Positions 11,929 through 22,049 are shown, counted from the stretch's first letter. The stretch is DNA of 64,000 nucleotides from Semisulcospira habei (GCA_036245525.1 BTPG01000007.1:128966375-129030374); one strand, 5' to 3'. The notes: generated by a model not told the origin, from the sequence alone. Numbers and translations: made by a program.

Positions 11929-12188
11929 AGATTTACTCACCCTGCAGGGGCTGATGAGGATCTATGCCCCTTGCAGGTGGTTGCGTTTAGGCTCCTGAGG
12001 ACCATCGTGTTTGAAACGGTTGATTTGATTACTGGTGTGTGTGACACGAGACACAGCAGCTGGTCTAAACATGTGTCACTGATTGTGATAGTGTATTTTA
12101 CCAGCTCCGGCTATCTCCTGCTCGTCCCGTACCGGCTGTGTGTGACGAATAAACCACGATTGTTCAAGGGTAGTGCCTGATGGGCCTG

Positions 12189-12267
12189 ATAGCTCAAAGG
12201 ATAGTGCCTGATGATCTTGGCGCCTTTCGGCGCTAAGATCATCAGGCACTATCCTCTGAGCTACGAT
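12189..12267. repeat. Hairpin A variant with GATC arms
   Basis: The arms AGCTCAAAGGATAGTGCC, then TGATGATCTTGGCGCC, pair with their complements with about two mismatches around a TTTC-like loop. The usual AGAATAGC/GCTATTCT is TGATGATC/GATCATCA here, changed on both arms. A half copy (GTTCAAGGGTAGTGCCTGAT) sits just upstream at 12164-12183. Confidence 0.85.
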
Positions 12268-12394
12268 GCTTCACAGAATGGTATAGTTTACGTCATTTAA
12301 ATTGAATGAAATGCTTTGCGTGGGATTCTGAATCTATAGTGTGTTATATTATAAGTTATTGGTCGGAGGCAGGCCCAGATCAAGAGGGGGGTCA

Positions 12395-12655
12395 CTGGGG
12401 TCAATGTCCCCCCACCACCCACCCACCCCTACCCCCCACCCCCCACCCCAAATTTGTTAAAATGCTATAACAAAGTCCCTCTTTTGATGTATTTGGACCC
12501 CCCTCCCCCCACCCTATTTGAATTTTTTGGCGCCCAACCCCCCCCCCCTCCCCGCTCCTCCTCCCCACCACCCCATCCCCCCCCCCCAACTGTTTGATTT
12601 TTCGGCGTCCCACCATCACCCCATCCCCCCCCCCCCCCCCCCCCCCCCCACTGTT
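12395..12655. repeat. C-rich low-complexity region
   Basis: Repeated poly-C tracts, with an imperfect local duplication of a TTTGATTTTTCGGCG-type segment. Similar C/G tracts recur at 13110-13140, 15417-15490, 20005-20065, 32750-32780, 49390-49560 and 53398-53450. They may be assembly-error prone. Confidence 0.85.
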
Positions 12656-12667
12656 TGATTTTTTTTT

Positions 12668-13080
12668 TAATGTTTATTATTTATTATTATTATTACATGG
12701 TATTTATATAGCGCATTTCTCATATTTATAAAATAACTCAATACGCAGAATGTAGCCGCGAACTGAACCTAACAAGCACGCTCACGTGAATCACGCGCAT
12801 TCACTCACACACTGTACGTAAACACAGAACATTCACGTGGTGCTAAGGGCAAGCTCAAGCGAGCTACTGAAGTTGTTTTTGAAAATCGTTTGTATTTAAA
12901 ATTTTATTAAGTTGGCTGAAACTGATACCAAGGTGGAGGGGGAGGAAGAGCCGGAATAGCCGGAGAAAGAACCCCCGACGGTCCGCTCGAATTAACGGTG
13001 ACACTTACTCGAGGAGAAAAGTCCGACGCCGGAATCCGGAACCGAACCTCGCAACTTTAGCATTGGTGGCAGGCGTTTCA
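12668..13080. repeat. Dispersed repeat with TTTATATAGCGC motif
   Basis: The segment from ACACAGAACATTC through GGAGAAAAGTCCGACGCCG is shared with 55138-55292 plus 55871-55912. In the second location the sequence is split by an inverted-repeat element, so this copy acts as the empty site. The class is unknown; a SINE or LINE tail is possible. Confidence 0.7.
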
Positions 13081-13161
13081 GGTTGAAGGTCCCAAACAAG
13101 AAGTTTGCCCCCCCCCCCCCCCCCTCACCCCCCCCCCCTAGAGGTAAGTGATCCGGGCCTG

Positions 13162-13305
13162 GGAGGGGTATGCTACACGGACCTCTTTGTAGGCCTGAGA
13201 GAGGTCAAAGGAAAGATTGTACCCCCAAGGCCGAAGGCCTGAGGAGTACAATGATTCCTTTTGACCTCCCGAAGGCCTACAAGGGTCCGTGCAGCGAACC
13301 CCTCC
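13162..13305. repeat. Long imperfect palindrome (144 bp)
   Basis: The arms read GGAGGGGT...CGGACC...GTAGGCCT...GAGGTCAAAGGAA on the left and the complement on the right, with a GC-rich loop AAGGCCGAAGGCCT. Mismatches are few. It differs in sequence from hairpins A-E and lies beside two further palindromes. Confidence 0.85.
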
Positions 13306-13312
13306 GACCAAT

Positions 13313-13421
13313 AACGTATTTGTTTTCCGAAAACAAATACGTTGATTTCTTTTACGGTTGATTTATCATACTTTTACGAAAATAGTGGAGGAATGGCATT
13401 CCTCCACTATTTTCGTAAAAG
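13313..13421. repeat. Two perfect short palindromes in tandem
   Basis: Positions 13313-13343 pair 15 bases (AACGTATTTGTTTTC) around one C. Positions 13371-13421 pair 25 bases (CTTTTACGAAAATAGTGG plus AGGAATG) around one G, without mismatch. TTGATTTCTTTTACG at 13342-13356 is also complementary to sequence just right of the second palindrome, so a larger fold is possible. Confidence 0.9.
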
Positions 13422-13832
13422 AAATCAAGAAGACATCTTGCGACCTGGATCACGCCAGACATGACTGACGTCAAAGGAATATACCTTTATACATAACAGA
13501 CTTATGACGTAATTTAAAATATGTCATGACGTTGCCGTCTCCAGTACTGAGTGTGCTTGTTGTTTCGAACAACACTAAGTAACTTTGTACTTTAGAACGT
13601 TTGGCGATCTTTTATAGATCACAACTGGCATCCAAGATGCGTCATCGAGAGGGCTACAAAACGTCCGCCATTTTTCGCTACAAAGGTTTCTATATCACGG
13701 TCACCTGGTACGGTTTGCGCTAAAGTGACTGGTCGTGTGACGAAGGGAGGAAAACAGTATATAATTATATACTGGCTCTGGATTTGTTAAGTGCAACTTT
13801 TGTTCATGAAAAAAAGAAGACAGTCTGGCCGA

Positions 13833-14705
13833 GTACTTTGCACAGATAGCAGTATTAGAGTCATGGTGCAAAGATAGTTTTCTGGAAATTAATGTACAGA
13901 AAACCAAGGAACTCGTCATTGATGACAGGAAAGTTGATGATATTTTTGTACCTGTCTCAATTAATAATCAACCTGTAGAGGTGGTCACTGAATTTAAGTA
14001 CCTTGGCACAGTCGTGGATAGTGGGCTGTCCTTCACTGGAAACACTGATCTGATTGTGAAAAAAGCAAACCAGCGTCTGTACCTTCTTAGGAAACTGAGA
14101 AGTTTTGATGTCAGGGTTTTAGAATCCGTTTATAGAAGCCTGATCGAAAGCATACTGACGTTTAACATCACTGCTTAGTATGGCAATCTCAGTATGAAAA
14201 ACAGGGGCAGACTGTCACGTATCGTCAGAACAGCTGAGAAGATCATTGGCCTAGGACAGTACCCAGTAGATGATCTGTACCATAGAGCTGTCCGAAGGAT
14301 AGCTGCTAGCATTGTCAATGATCCTAGTCACCCAATCTCTGATCAGTTTCAAATGCTACCATCAGGCAGACGTTTCAACATGCCACTTGCCAAAAGGAAT
14401 GTTTTTAAGAAGTCTTTTATTCCAACTGCTGTCTCGATTTTGAACTCTCGTTTATAACGCCGCGATAAGTATGATCTACTTAACATTACCTCCCATCTTG
14501 TGACAGATTGCTTGTGATAAATTGCTGCAATGATAATTTTTCATGATATGCTTTTGCAGCGTTTGTTAATGTCTTATATTGTTGTTTCATGACGAGCCGA
14601 AAGGCAAATTTCTGTCGTGCCTGGACTCGAACAGACAATAAAGTTGTATTGTATTGTATTGTATTGTATTGTATTGTATTGTATTGTATTGTATTGTATT
14701 GTATA
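13833..14705 (+). mobile_element. Rex1/Babar-like LINE, 3' end (pseudogenised RT)
   Basis: The plus-strand frame from about 13833 reads through the C-terminal reverse transcriptase region: KTKELVIDDRK, FKYLGTVVD, RLYLLRKLRSF, then (after one in-frame TAG at 14176 replacing an expected Trp codon) GNLSMKNRGRLSRIVRTAEK and a final NSRL stop at 14455-14457. This pattern is typical of the Rex1/Babar group of CR1-like elements. After an AATAAA-like 3'UTR the element ends in a (TTGTA)n tail (14646-14704). It is 5'-truncated and nonfunctional. Confidence 0.85.
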
Positions 14706-14872
14706 AAGATGACCTCCTTCAGTTAGTTCTGCAGATGACTAGGACAACTGCAACAGAGCTGATTTACATCAGTACTTCGAGTTTTTTAGGTTAAGAAGAG
14801 AATGAATGATAAGTGATGGAATGGTAAACTTTTAATTTATCCGAAACGTCTCTCCTTCATTATGATTGTTAC

Positions 14873-15003
14873 AATCATCATCATCATCATCATCATTATC
14901 ATCATTTCGTCGTCGTCATCGTCATCATCATCATTATCATCAAATGAGTATGATAATGGTGATGATCATCATCATTGTCGTCGTCGTCATCATCATCATC
15001 AAT

Positions 15004-15044
<41 letters not shown>

Positions 15045-15157
15045 TTAGTAGTAGTAGTAGCTGTAGTCGTATTTTCATCATCATCATCATCTTCCACTTA
15101 AGCTTCTTCTTCTTCTTTTTCTTCTTTTTCTTATTATTATTATTTTCATCGTCGTCA

Positions 15158-15208
<51 letters not shown>

Positions 15209-15225
15209 CATCATCATCATCATCA
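14873..15225. repeat. Trinucleotide microsatellites
   Basis: Blocks of (CAT/ATC)n, (ATT)n, (TAG)n and (CTT)n follow one another. Largest are (ATT)n at about 15004-15043 and 15156-15208. Homopolymeric amino-acid frames here are artefacts. Confidence 0.95.
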
Positions 15226-15416
15226 TCAGTCATCATCCCTCGAATAGAAAGTATCGCGGTAGCAATGAATCACCTTAGGTTCTCCGTAATATCACTTTGT
15301 TTGATGTTTGTCCACCACCTCCGCATGTCAAAATGAATTGTCTTTCATATCTTATGCCCTGATTAGAACGAGTGAGCGGGGGCGTAGAGGGGGTAAAAAG
15401 CTCGCAAGAGCACCCC

Positions 15417-15495
15417 CCCTCAGTCCCCGCCCCCCCCCCCCCCCACCGCCCCCGCCCCCCCCCCTCCATCCCCCATCCCCGAGCCCACCCCCCTC
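15417..15495. repeat. C-rich tract
   Basis: Poly-C runs with interspersed G and A. No gene recognised in 15226-15758 beyond this. Confidence 0.85.
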
Positions 15496-15758
15496 CCCTG
15501 GACTCCAGCCGCGCATTATCGCATGACCTGTTCCACAGACTGAGCAAAAAGCAGCACTGTCATCCCCATCACTTCGCGATTGTCATCACCACGTGGCGCA
15601 CAACACAATGGACAAACAAAAACCTCCCCGCTCCCTATCTGCCTGTCTGGCCGGATACAAAACACGTATCCGCAAGTTCCGCCGTATGTCATTGCATACA
15701 CTATTTGCATACAGTTGCATTTCACCGTCATTCGATATTGTCTCCCCTGACACTTGTG

Positions 15759-15930
15759 TTAACCCCTTTACTGCCGAAGCACTGCGAGCGAAAAACACTC
15801 AATCACAAGAGGCATAGATCCTCATGAGCCCCCGCGCATGCGGGGGCTCATGAGGATCTATACCTTTTGAGAGGCACCAAGATAATCAGACACTACCCGT
15901 GTGCTCGTGCGGTCGATATGTCTCGATCAT
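15759..15930. mobile_element. piggyBac-like MITE with hairpin B, fused to a hairpin A remnant
   Basis: TTAA at 15759-15762 is followed by CCCCTTTACTGCCGAAG, the typical end. Hairpin B (15806-15869) has 30-base arms with very few mismatches around GCAT. Instead of the normal right end, the sequence passes into GGCACCAAGATAATCAGACA, a half hairpin A arm, suggesting recombination between elements. Confidence 0.8.
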
Positions 15931-16202
15931 TTGGCGCTGGAGGCCAAAGAGATCACCTCCTGTTGTGTTGTCTGCTGCACTGTTATCGTCTCAATCGGAC
16001 ATTGAACTCCTCTGACCTCCGCGGGTTGAACAGGACGCAATCCAGCTCTTGAAAAGGCGCCCTCCATTATACGCGCCGCATTGCTCTACCTCTTCACTCA
16101 TACTATAGTCATATTTTTGTTTCTAAAATCTTAGTTCTGTTCATTCTAGAACCTAAAGCCGATACTCATGGGACGAAGGGACATGGACACAAATTGATCT
16201 CA

Positions 16203-16268
16203 GCAAAAGGCATATATCCTTATGAGCCCCCGCAGTCGCGGGGGCTCATGAGGAGCTATGCCTCTTGC
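16203..16268. repeat. Hairpin B copy
   Basis: 31-base arms around AGTC with a few mismatches in the left outer arm (GCAAAAGGCATATATCC). Flanking TTAA borders are not evident. A further partial copy (GGCTCATGAGAATCTATGG) lies near 16360. Confidence 0.85.
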
Positions 16269-16617
16269 AGCTGTATCGTGTTAACTTGATTTCTTCTCGA
16301 CTTCTAAGGCCGGGGTTATAAGAGATCGTTAAAAAAAAAGAAGCTATTCCTCGTGCACGGCTCATGAGAATCTATGGAGATGCGTGGCGAACGGAAACAA
16401 CGCGACGCTTTTTTTAAATTATTATTATTATTTATTTATTTATTTATTTATTTTTTTTTTTTTTTTTTTTGGGGGGGGGTCTCAGACAAATGACCCCCTT
16501 TACTGTAAGTGGCCATATGTCGTGCGAGTAAAAATCACTTTTTAAACAGAACCTCATCCGTTCAACTTACAAGGACAAAGTGAAATCTGATACAAAGCCA
16601 AGGGGAGGGGGGGGGGT

Positions 16618-16681
16618 CAAGAGGCATAGATCCTCATGCGCCCCCGCAACTGCGGGGGCGCATGAGGATCTATGTCTCTTG
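16618..16681. repeat. Hairpin B copy with mirrored GCGCC variant
   Basis: Arms CAAGAGGCATAGATCCTCAT then GCGCCCCCGCA pair almost perfectly. Where most copies have GAGCC/GGCTC this copy has GCGCC/GGCGC, both arms changed together. A GGTGAAAGGGTTTG segment shortly downstream resembles the right element end. Confidence 0.88.
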
Positions 16682-16684
16682 CAG

Positions 16685-17085
16685 TCGGATGACGTTGACC
16701 TTTGGCGGTGAAAGGGTTTGCTCTGTGATTAGGCGGTGACTGATAATACACACATTGTTTGAAAACAAGGTCAGGAAAGATACCTCCCCCCTTCCCCCCG
16801 CCCTCCCTCCCCCCGTTCTTTCTTTTGCAGACATTGTGTCAGGAGCGACGACGGGCGTGAGTTCTACCGTGCGGCAAGCACCAGAATGTCCCTTTTTGAG
16901 TTATCCGGGGAGGAAACGATGGGCTTGTTTATTTAACAGCATGTCCTGTTGAAAGGTGCTGGTAAATCAGTGGCACAGCTGCAGTGCGCCTGAATTGATC
17001 ATTGTTCAGGTCCTACTCCATGGGTAACAGCGATCCCTGTCCCCTAAAACCTGCCCCCTTACGGCTGTCCATCATCACCCCGGTA
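16685..17085. other. No recognised gene
   Basis: C-rich patch near 16785-16815 and otherwise unique-looking sequence. No exon, RNA or hairpin family is recognised. Confidence 0.35.
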
Positions 17086-17087
17086 TA

Positions 17088-17200
17088 TCAATAGAAGATA
17101 ATTCAACATCAGAATCACGTCAAAGACAAAAGGTAGAGATTATTGACAGCGAAGACAGCTCTCATATAGGGAATTTGTGGTTTAAGGTTCATACCATCTT
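17088..17200. repeat. Dispersed repeat, second copy at 34341
   Basis: About 110 bp from GATAATTCAACATCAGAAT through GACAGCTCTCATATAG are shared with 34345-34460 at high similarity. The class is unknown. It is followed by a T tract and an imperfect hairpin (17236-17283, AGCGAGATGTTCATT paired with AATGACAATCTCGCT). Confidence 0.7.
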
Positions 17201-17380
17201 GTTTAAATTTTTTTTTTTTTTTTTATTTTTTTTTAGAAAAGCGAGATGTTCATTGTAGATGAATGACAATCTCGCTTTCTCAAAAGTGGACATAGTTGGC
17301 CGTTGCCATATTATACAGCGACAGAACTTCGCCACACATACATTATATTATGTACACAGTACACAGTCGTGCAAATGACA

Positions 17381-17478
17381 ATAAATAAATAAATAAATAA
17401 ATAAATAACGACACAACTTCGTTACGCATGTACTTTTTTTTAGTACAGAGTCAGCTGACTAACTAACTAAATAACTAC

Positions 17479-17513
<35 letters not shown>

Positions 17514-17743
17514 GTAAGTTAAGATAAGATAATGTTTTTTGCCATTTGTCTTTTAAAAAAATAAAGCATAGGAATGACAAAAATGTTGGTGTCGTTACAT
17601 TTACAAACATCACAGTCAACAATAAGAAACAATTAATACTCTATCACACATACCCTAGCCTTGCACACACCGTAATAAGCTTTAAGACTAGAAATTAATA
17701 TCACAAATTAATACGTACACACCCACGCACACACGCTCATTTA

Positions 17744-17826
<83 letters not shown>
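17381..17826. repeat. Microsatellites (AAAT)n, (AACT)n and (CA)n
   Basis: Arrays at 17381-17407, 17456-17514 and 17744-17825. Between them is AT-rich sequence with no recognised gene. Confidence 0.95.
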
Positions 17827-17827
<1 letters not shown>

Positions 17828-17866
17828 CACACACGCACATTAATCTAGGAAATCCCAACAAATAAT

Positions 17867-18080
17867 TTAACTCATTCTACCCCAGACACACCACAGCAAG
17901 ATCTGGATCGACCACGATAGTTCAAGGGTGATGCCAGAATAGCTTGGCGCCTATGGGCGCCAAGCTATTCTGGCATCACCCTTGAACTATCATGGTCGAT
18001 CTGTGTCTTGCACTAGAGTGCAGTCTTCAGAGGACGATGGCAAAGTTTGGTGATTTCGGTGTTGGGGTAGAATGAGTTAA
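17867..18080. mobile_element. piggyBac-like MITE, 214 bp, hairpin A
   Basis: Borders are TTAA at 17867-17870 and 18077-18080. The left end TTAACTCATTCTACCCCA is mirrored by TTGGGGTAGAATGAGTTAA on the right. The central hairpin A (17906-18001) has 46-base arms with one mismatch around a four-base loop and uses the GGTGATGCC/GGCATCACC variant. The same 214-bp size occurs at 27238, 35157 and 58349, so these are full-length members of one subfamily. There is no coding capacity; mobilisation would need a transposase in trans. Confidence 0.93.
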
Positions 18081-18323
18081 GGTATATCATACCTAAAAAA
18101 AAAAAAAAAAAAAAATACATAAATAACATTTACATCCGGCTGAAAGGATACAAGCCTGTCGCGAACGCGTATTGCAAGATTTGTCAAATGTCAAATTCGT
18201 TCAGATGGCAAGCCGACTCAGAAACTGAATAGGGAGACTGGGGTAACGCAGTGAAAATCTCCGCAGTCCGCTCTTTCTCTGCAAAGGGAGTAGTGCAAGC
18301 CATGCATACAGACATGACAGATT

Positions 18324-18537
18324 ATTACCCCCTTCCCTGCCAATACCCCTACATTTTGTTGTTGTTGAAATATTTTGTTCACTCAACGACCAAAAGCCAA
18401 AACCGTCCAATCAACATGGACACTAATTGGTCTCAGCGAGAGGCATAGATCCTCATGAGCTCCCGCAGTCGCGGGGGCTCACTGATGACTCTTGCAGTTG
18501 GATCGTGTTCACCTTTTCTCTGCGGTGAAGGGGTTAA
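18324..18537. mobile_element. piggyBac-like MITE, 214 bp, hairpin B
   Basis: The left border is TTAC (one base off TTAA) followed by CCCCTTCCCTGCC, and the right border is GGTGAAGGGGTTAA. Hairpin B (18436-18495) has an intact left arm and a deletion in the right outer arm (CTCACTGATGACTCTTGC). Confidence 0.85.
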
Positions 18538-18586
18538 ATGTGAGTATCAATGAGGAAATTTAAGTCGATGGTAAATAGTACGTTGC

Positions 18587-18636
18587 TTTGTGATTTTGAA
18601 CCATACGTTCCTTGACCGTAGGGTCCAGATCACAAA
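18587..18636. repeat. Family E palindrome
   Basis: TTTGTGATTTTGAACCATACG pairs with CGTAGGGTCCAGATCACAAA with a few mismatches. Better copies lie at 55949, 56576 and 58767. Confidence 0.75.
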
Positions 18637-18859
18637 TTAACACACACACGTGGTATTGCAATCTGTTCTGCGTGATAATCACCCGTCAGTGCAACTGTTG
18701 ATTTTCTGTGTGTCAGTGTATGCTGAAATCTTACGAACTTGACCCTTGTAGCATGACATAAATAACTGGCAAGCGTTGAAACACATGCCAAAAGAGCGTT
18801 AACAGGTTGTTTATTTATCTGCGTATTTATTTATTTATTTTCTTAGTTAACACAGAACC

Positions 18860-19075
18860 TGTTTTTAGCGACCAACCACCTTTATGAGAGATCACATTTT
18901 ATTAGAGATCATTATTCAGGGGGCTGCAGCCACCTAAATGATGGTCTCGAGTGACAGGTGACACACACTTCACCCTTCAAGACTCAGCTTAAGAGAGCAC
19001 TCGTCTGTTAAAAAATACTTTTGTTTTGCGGTAGCTCTCAGTAACGGGTTTCACTGTATTGTAATCATTCTGATT
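18860..19075. repeat. GACCACC-type repeat ending in GGTTTCACTGTA
   Basis: Short degenerate units with ATGAGAGATCAC, GCCACCTAAATGA and AGAGAGCAC recur here. Related sequence occurs at 48415-48640 and 52210-52440 (GATGAGAGATCACCTGTCAT). It is a low-copy tandem-like repeat, function unknown. Confidence 0.6.
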
Positions 19076-19407
19076 CTGTGACATCTTTGCGCAGACTTTT
19101 TGGCAAAGCAGCCATTCTTGGGTGGATATTTTCCAGACAGAGCTTTGCACCAGTCACACTTTGTTATGCAGTGAATATGCCGACAATGGTTTATTGACTG
19201 ATGTAATCCACCACCTGTTGTACAGCCTTGTAGCCGGCATGTTATGTTCGTCTGCTGTCAGGCCCGCACGCGCCACGTCACTGAAAGTAGTTCCTAAGAG
19301 GTGTGTTTTTGTTTGTTTGTTTTTTTATGCACGAAAAGCACGATACCTTTGTCTCATTATGTGGTCACGAAGCAGTGACACGGGAAGATATCCAGGGGAG
19401 GTACCGG

Positions 19408-19712
19408 CCTGATTTTCAACCCCTTAGTTAGTTAGTTAGTTCATGTGTACTGTTTTAAGGCCATCTCACGGCGGCAACCCCATAACTGTCGGGGCAAGGC
19501 GAACGATACTCATCTGCAAGAGACATAAACCCTCATGAGCCCCCGCTGTCGCGGGGGCTCATGAGGATTTATGTCTCTTGTTAGTCCTGTGTTCGTCTTG
19601 TTCCCCCCGCTTTGTATAGGATTTCACTTTGTCCTTTTAAGCGGATGAGGTTCGTTTTAAAACTGATTTTAGGAGCACAACATATGGCCACTTACAGTGA
19701 AGGGGTAATTTT
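19408..19712. mobile_element. piggyBac-like MITE (hairpin B) carrying a SINE-tail insertion
   Basis: The element end AACCCCTTA is interrupted after CAACCCC by a (TTAG)n tail plus AAGGCCATCTCACGGCGG (about 19418-19484), then resumes at CAACCCCATAACTGTCGG. The seven-base duplication CAACCCC marks an insertion. Hairpin B (19517-19580) has 30-base arms GAGACATAAA.../...TTTATGTCTC, a variant mirrored on both sides, with at most one mismatch. The right end is GTGAAGGGGTAA. The inserted fragment matches the SINE 3' ends at 33442 and 60090. Confidence 0.78.
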
Positions 19713-20189
19713 TCTGAGGGAAAAAAAAACAAACGTTGGCGTTTTTGGTTGTTTTTTTTTTTTTTTTCGTTTACTTACACGCATCTGCATAGATTCTCAT
19801 GAGCCATGCACAAGAACGAAATGTGTTGTTCCAATTAAGCCCTAAATAATGTTATAATTACGTGTCGTTCATAGTCTTCTTTCTTTCTTCTTTTTTTTTT
19901 TTTTTCCATAAGAGAACAATTGTAGCCACACACTTGAAACAAGAGATTCACTTGGCCCTTTGCCTTGGAAGGTATATGTATAGATCAAGTGTACTTTTAT
20001 TTATTGGGGGAGCGGGGGGGGGGGGAGCGGGGGGGGGGGGGGGGGGTGGGGGGGGGTGGGGGGTGAAGACGAGGCATGGCGCAGGACCAAGAGGAGGTAT
20101 AACCTAATTCAAGAAAAGAGGTATGACGAAAAGATACTCTGGTCACACCATGTCTCAGAGTTCCTACGCCACTGCAACGTTCTTACATG

Positions 20190-20350
20190 CAGGGATACCA
20201 TATTCAACCCTCAGGGTGTCGGTAGCGGTTTGTCGGTAGCGGTTTTTGTTGCGATGATTCCTGTAGGAATCATTCCTGTAGCGGTTTTTGGCGCGACGAT
20301 TCCTACAGGAATCATCGCGTCAAAAATCGCTACCGCCTACCAAATGGTTA
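20190..20350. repeat. Family D palindrome with an internal duplication
   Basis: GGTAGCGGTTTTTGTTGCGA and CCTGTAGGAATCAT are repeated in the left arm and mirrored by GATGATTCC...AATCGCTACC on the right. The outer ends resemble CAACCCTCAGGGTGTCGG and CCAAATGGTTAA. It is an element of the TTAA-bounded foldback type with an expanded arm. Confidence 0.75.
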
Positions 20351-20368
20351 AAGAAATGAATGACTAAT

Positions 20369-20463
20369 TAACTCACTGGCTGTCGTCAAGGCTTTTTGGT
20401 GGGGTGATTCCTGCATGATGAGTCACCTCACCAAAAAGCATTAACGACAGCCAATGGGTTAAA
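20369..20463. mobile_element. Minimal TTAA-bounded foldback element, family D
   Basis: The element runs from TTAACTCACTGGCTGTCG to CGACAGCCAATGGGTTAA, 95 bp, and is almost wholly palindromic around CCTGCATGATG. It shows the family reduced to two ends and a stem. Its neighbour at 20190-20350 shares the CGATGATTCCTG core. Confidence 0.85.
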
Positions 20464-20610
20464 GGGGTTGGGAGGAGGGGGGTTGGGGGAGGGGGTGGGG
20501 GTGAGGCGTGGGGGGGGGGGGGGTGAGGGGTGGGGTGTTCAGATACTCTTTCAGGTTACTTCGGTTTCTACCATCTGTTGGAGTATTGATTGCCTTTTTT
20601 TTTTTCAGAG

Positions 20611-20640
<30 letters not shown>
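20464..20640. repeat. G-rich and T-rich tracts
   Basis: Low-complexity G runs followed by long T runs. Nothing functional is recognised. A second G-rich tract is at 20005-20065. Confidence 0.85.
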
Positions 20641-20641
<1 letters not shown>

Positions 20642-20970
20642 GTGATAGGAAAGAGTTTTTGCTGTAAATTATACACCAGCTGCTGTCGCAAACTGCTGTT
20701 TATGCTTACATTACAAATCCCGAATTGTTTGCCTTTTTTTAACACCGTAACCGCGGCATTAGAGGTCCATTTCACTATTCTTTAGCTTTGATAACAAGGA
20801 ACCTGCAGAAGTAACATTGGCGGGCCCACACGCGCTAGGATACACTCGCGCGCATGAATATCATCATAGTGCTGTCATGAATGTTTATACCTACTCGAGA
20901 CTTTCAGTATATGTTCACGGCAAAGGAAGATAATAGTGTTCCGGATATGCGTCATGTCCCAAACCTAATT

Positions 20971-21606
20971 TTATTTGCCGCGCATCAGTGTTAGAATATG
21001 CGGCATGTCAGTCTTCAACGCTGTTTTAGCCGCGTATCCGAATGCAGTGCCGAGAAAATCTGGGTCGCGTTGCATGTAATTTTCAATAGCCAGTACTTGC
21101 GTGTCATAGTTCCAAAGGCTTTGTTTTGAGTAAATCCAGACCAAAAAGGTGACTGCCAAGCGTGTAATATGCAAAGAAGTACCCAACGGAGAAAGAAACA
21201 CGCTTAGAAAAGACGGGTACAACACAATTTATTAATATTTCGGGTAAATACCCTTTGTCAAAATAGACAAACAAACAAACATAGAGATTAGCCGCTACTT
21301 ATCTTCAATGGCAGAAGGAATGTGGCAACTGAAGGAGGTGACCTCCTTCAGTTGCCACATTCCTTCTGCCATTGAAGATAAGTAGCGGCTAATCTCTATG
21401 TTTGTTTGTTTGTCTATTTTGACAAAGGGTATTTACCCGAAATATTAATAAATTGTGTTGTACCCGTCTTTTCTAAGCGTGTTTCTTTCTCCGTTGGGTA
21501 CTTCTTTGTTTTGAGTAGTCTTTAGGTCCAAGCAGAAATGTCGCCGCATTGGCAGTTACTGGCCTGGAAATGTTTTCTGCAACTGATGGCATAAAGCCAC
21601 TTAAAT
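20971..21606 (-). pseudogene. Unidentified reading frame split by a palindromic insertion
   Basis: On the minus strand, 21606-21504 reads GFMPSVAENISRPV...FLLGPKDYSK and 21132-20971 continues QSLWNYDTQVLAIENY...LMRGK and a stop. The two parts are collinear in the same frame if the 385 bp between the direct repeats is treated as an insertion (385 leaves remainder 1, and the two frames differ by exactly that). Composition is protein-like (Trp, Tyr, Asp, Met), and the right boundary coincides with a half hairpin B element. I do not recognise the family. It could be a last exon of a host gene, a transposon gene or another insertion-derived sequence. Confidence 0.45.
21133..21517. mobile_element. 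Perfect 337-bp palindrome inside a 385-bp insertion
   Basis: Arms 21172-21339 and 21341-21508 are exact reverse complements (168 bp each) around a single G at 21340. The block is flanked by 14-base direct repeats CTTTGTTTTGAGTA (21119-21132 and 21504-21517), consistent with a target duplication. Each arm contains GACAAAGGG, a short loop, CCCGAAAT and then ATTAATAAATTG. This resembles the stem II and GAAA part of the degenerate hammerhead motifs known from Penelope-like retroelement ends, but two core bases differ. The element class is therefore inferred only. Confidence 0.8.
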
Positions 21607-21756
21607 GCAAGAGGTACAGAGGTATTCGCGGGGGCTCATGAGGATCTATGCCTCTTGCTGACATCATACTGAATCCATGTTCCTGGGACAGCTAGTGTTG
21701 AATTAACGCAGATTGCAGAAACACAGTCTACTTCAGCTGGCATTGAGCGGGTTAAA
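21607..21756. repeat. Half of a hairpin B MITE
   Basis: A shortened left arm and the full right arm GGCTCATGAGGATCTATGCC are followed by the usual right flank and GAGCGGGTTAA (TTAA at about 21749-21752). The left end of the element is lost. Confidence 0.7.
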
Positions 21757-22049
21757 TTGATTACGAATCGATTTAATTCATTTTTCACTACATGCATCTT
21801 GTTTTGTGTCCAGAAAGTAGCACTGCTGTGGCCAGTATGTACTGTTGTGAATAACATCAGATTTACTGCTGTGAATCGCAGCAGTAAAATTATGTTGGAC
21901 GTCTGGCTTTACTCACAGGTGTATGCGGATTCGCCTCCCTTGGGCAAACGAATTTAAATACGTTTCAAGTCAACATTGTTTACAGTTAATAGTCAAACTG
22001 TAAAAGAGATAAAATCACCAAATCATCAGAAATAGTAGCGTGGCAAAAT

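Noticed and set aside
11553..11954. Long frames of His-Thr or Cys-Val repeats
   Set aside because: They are the translation of (GT)n/(CA)n microsatellites on either strand. The same applies at 22614-22796, 39558-39845, 41255-41613 and 48912-49297.
14862..15247. Ser-rich, Ile-rich and Tyr-rich frames
   Set aside because: Artefacts of trinucleotide repeats.
15372..15827. 151-codon proline-rich frame
   Set aside because: Generated by a poly-C tract and its neighbourhood; no homology or splice context.
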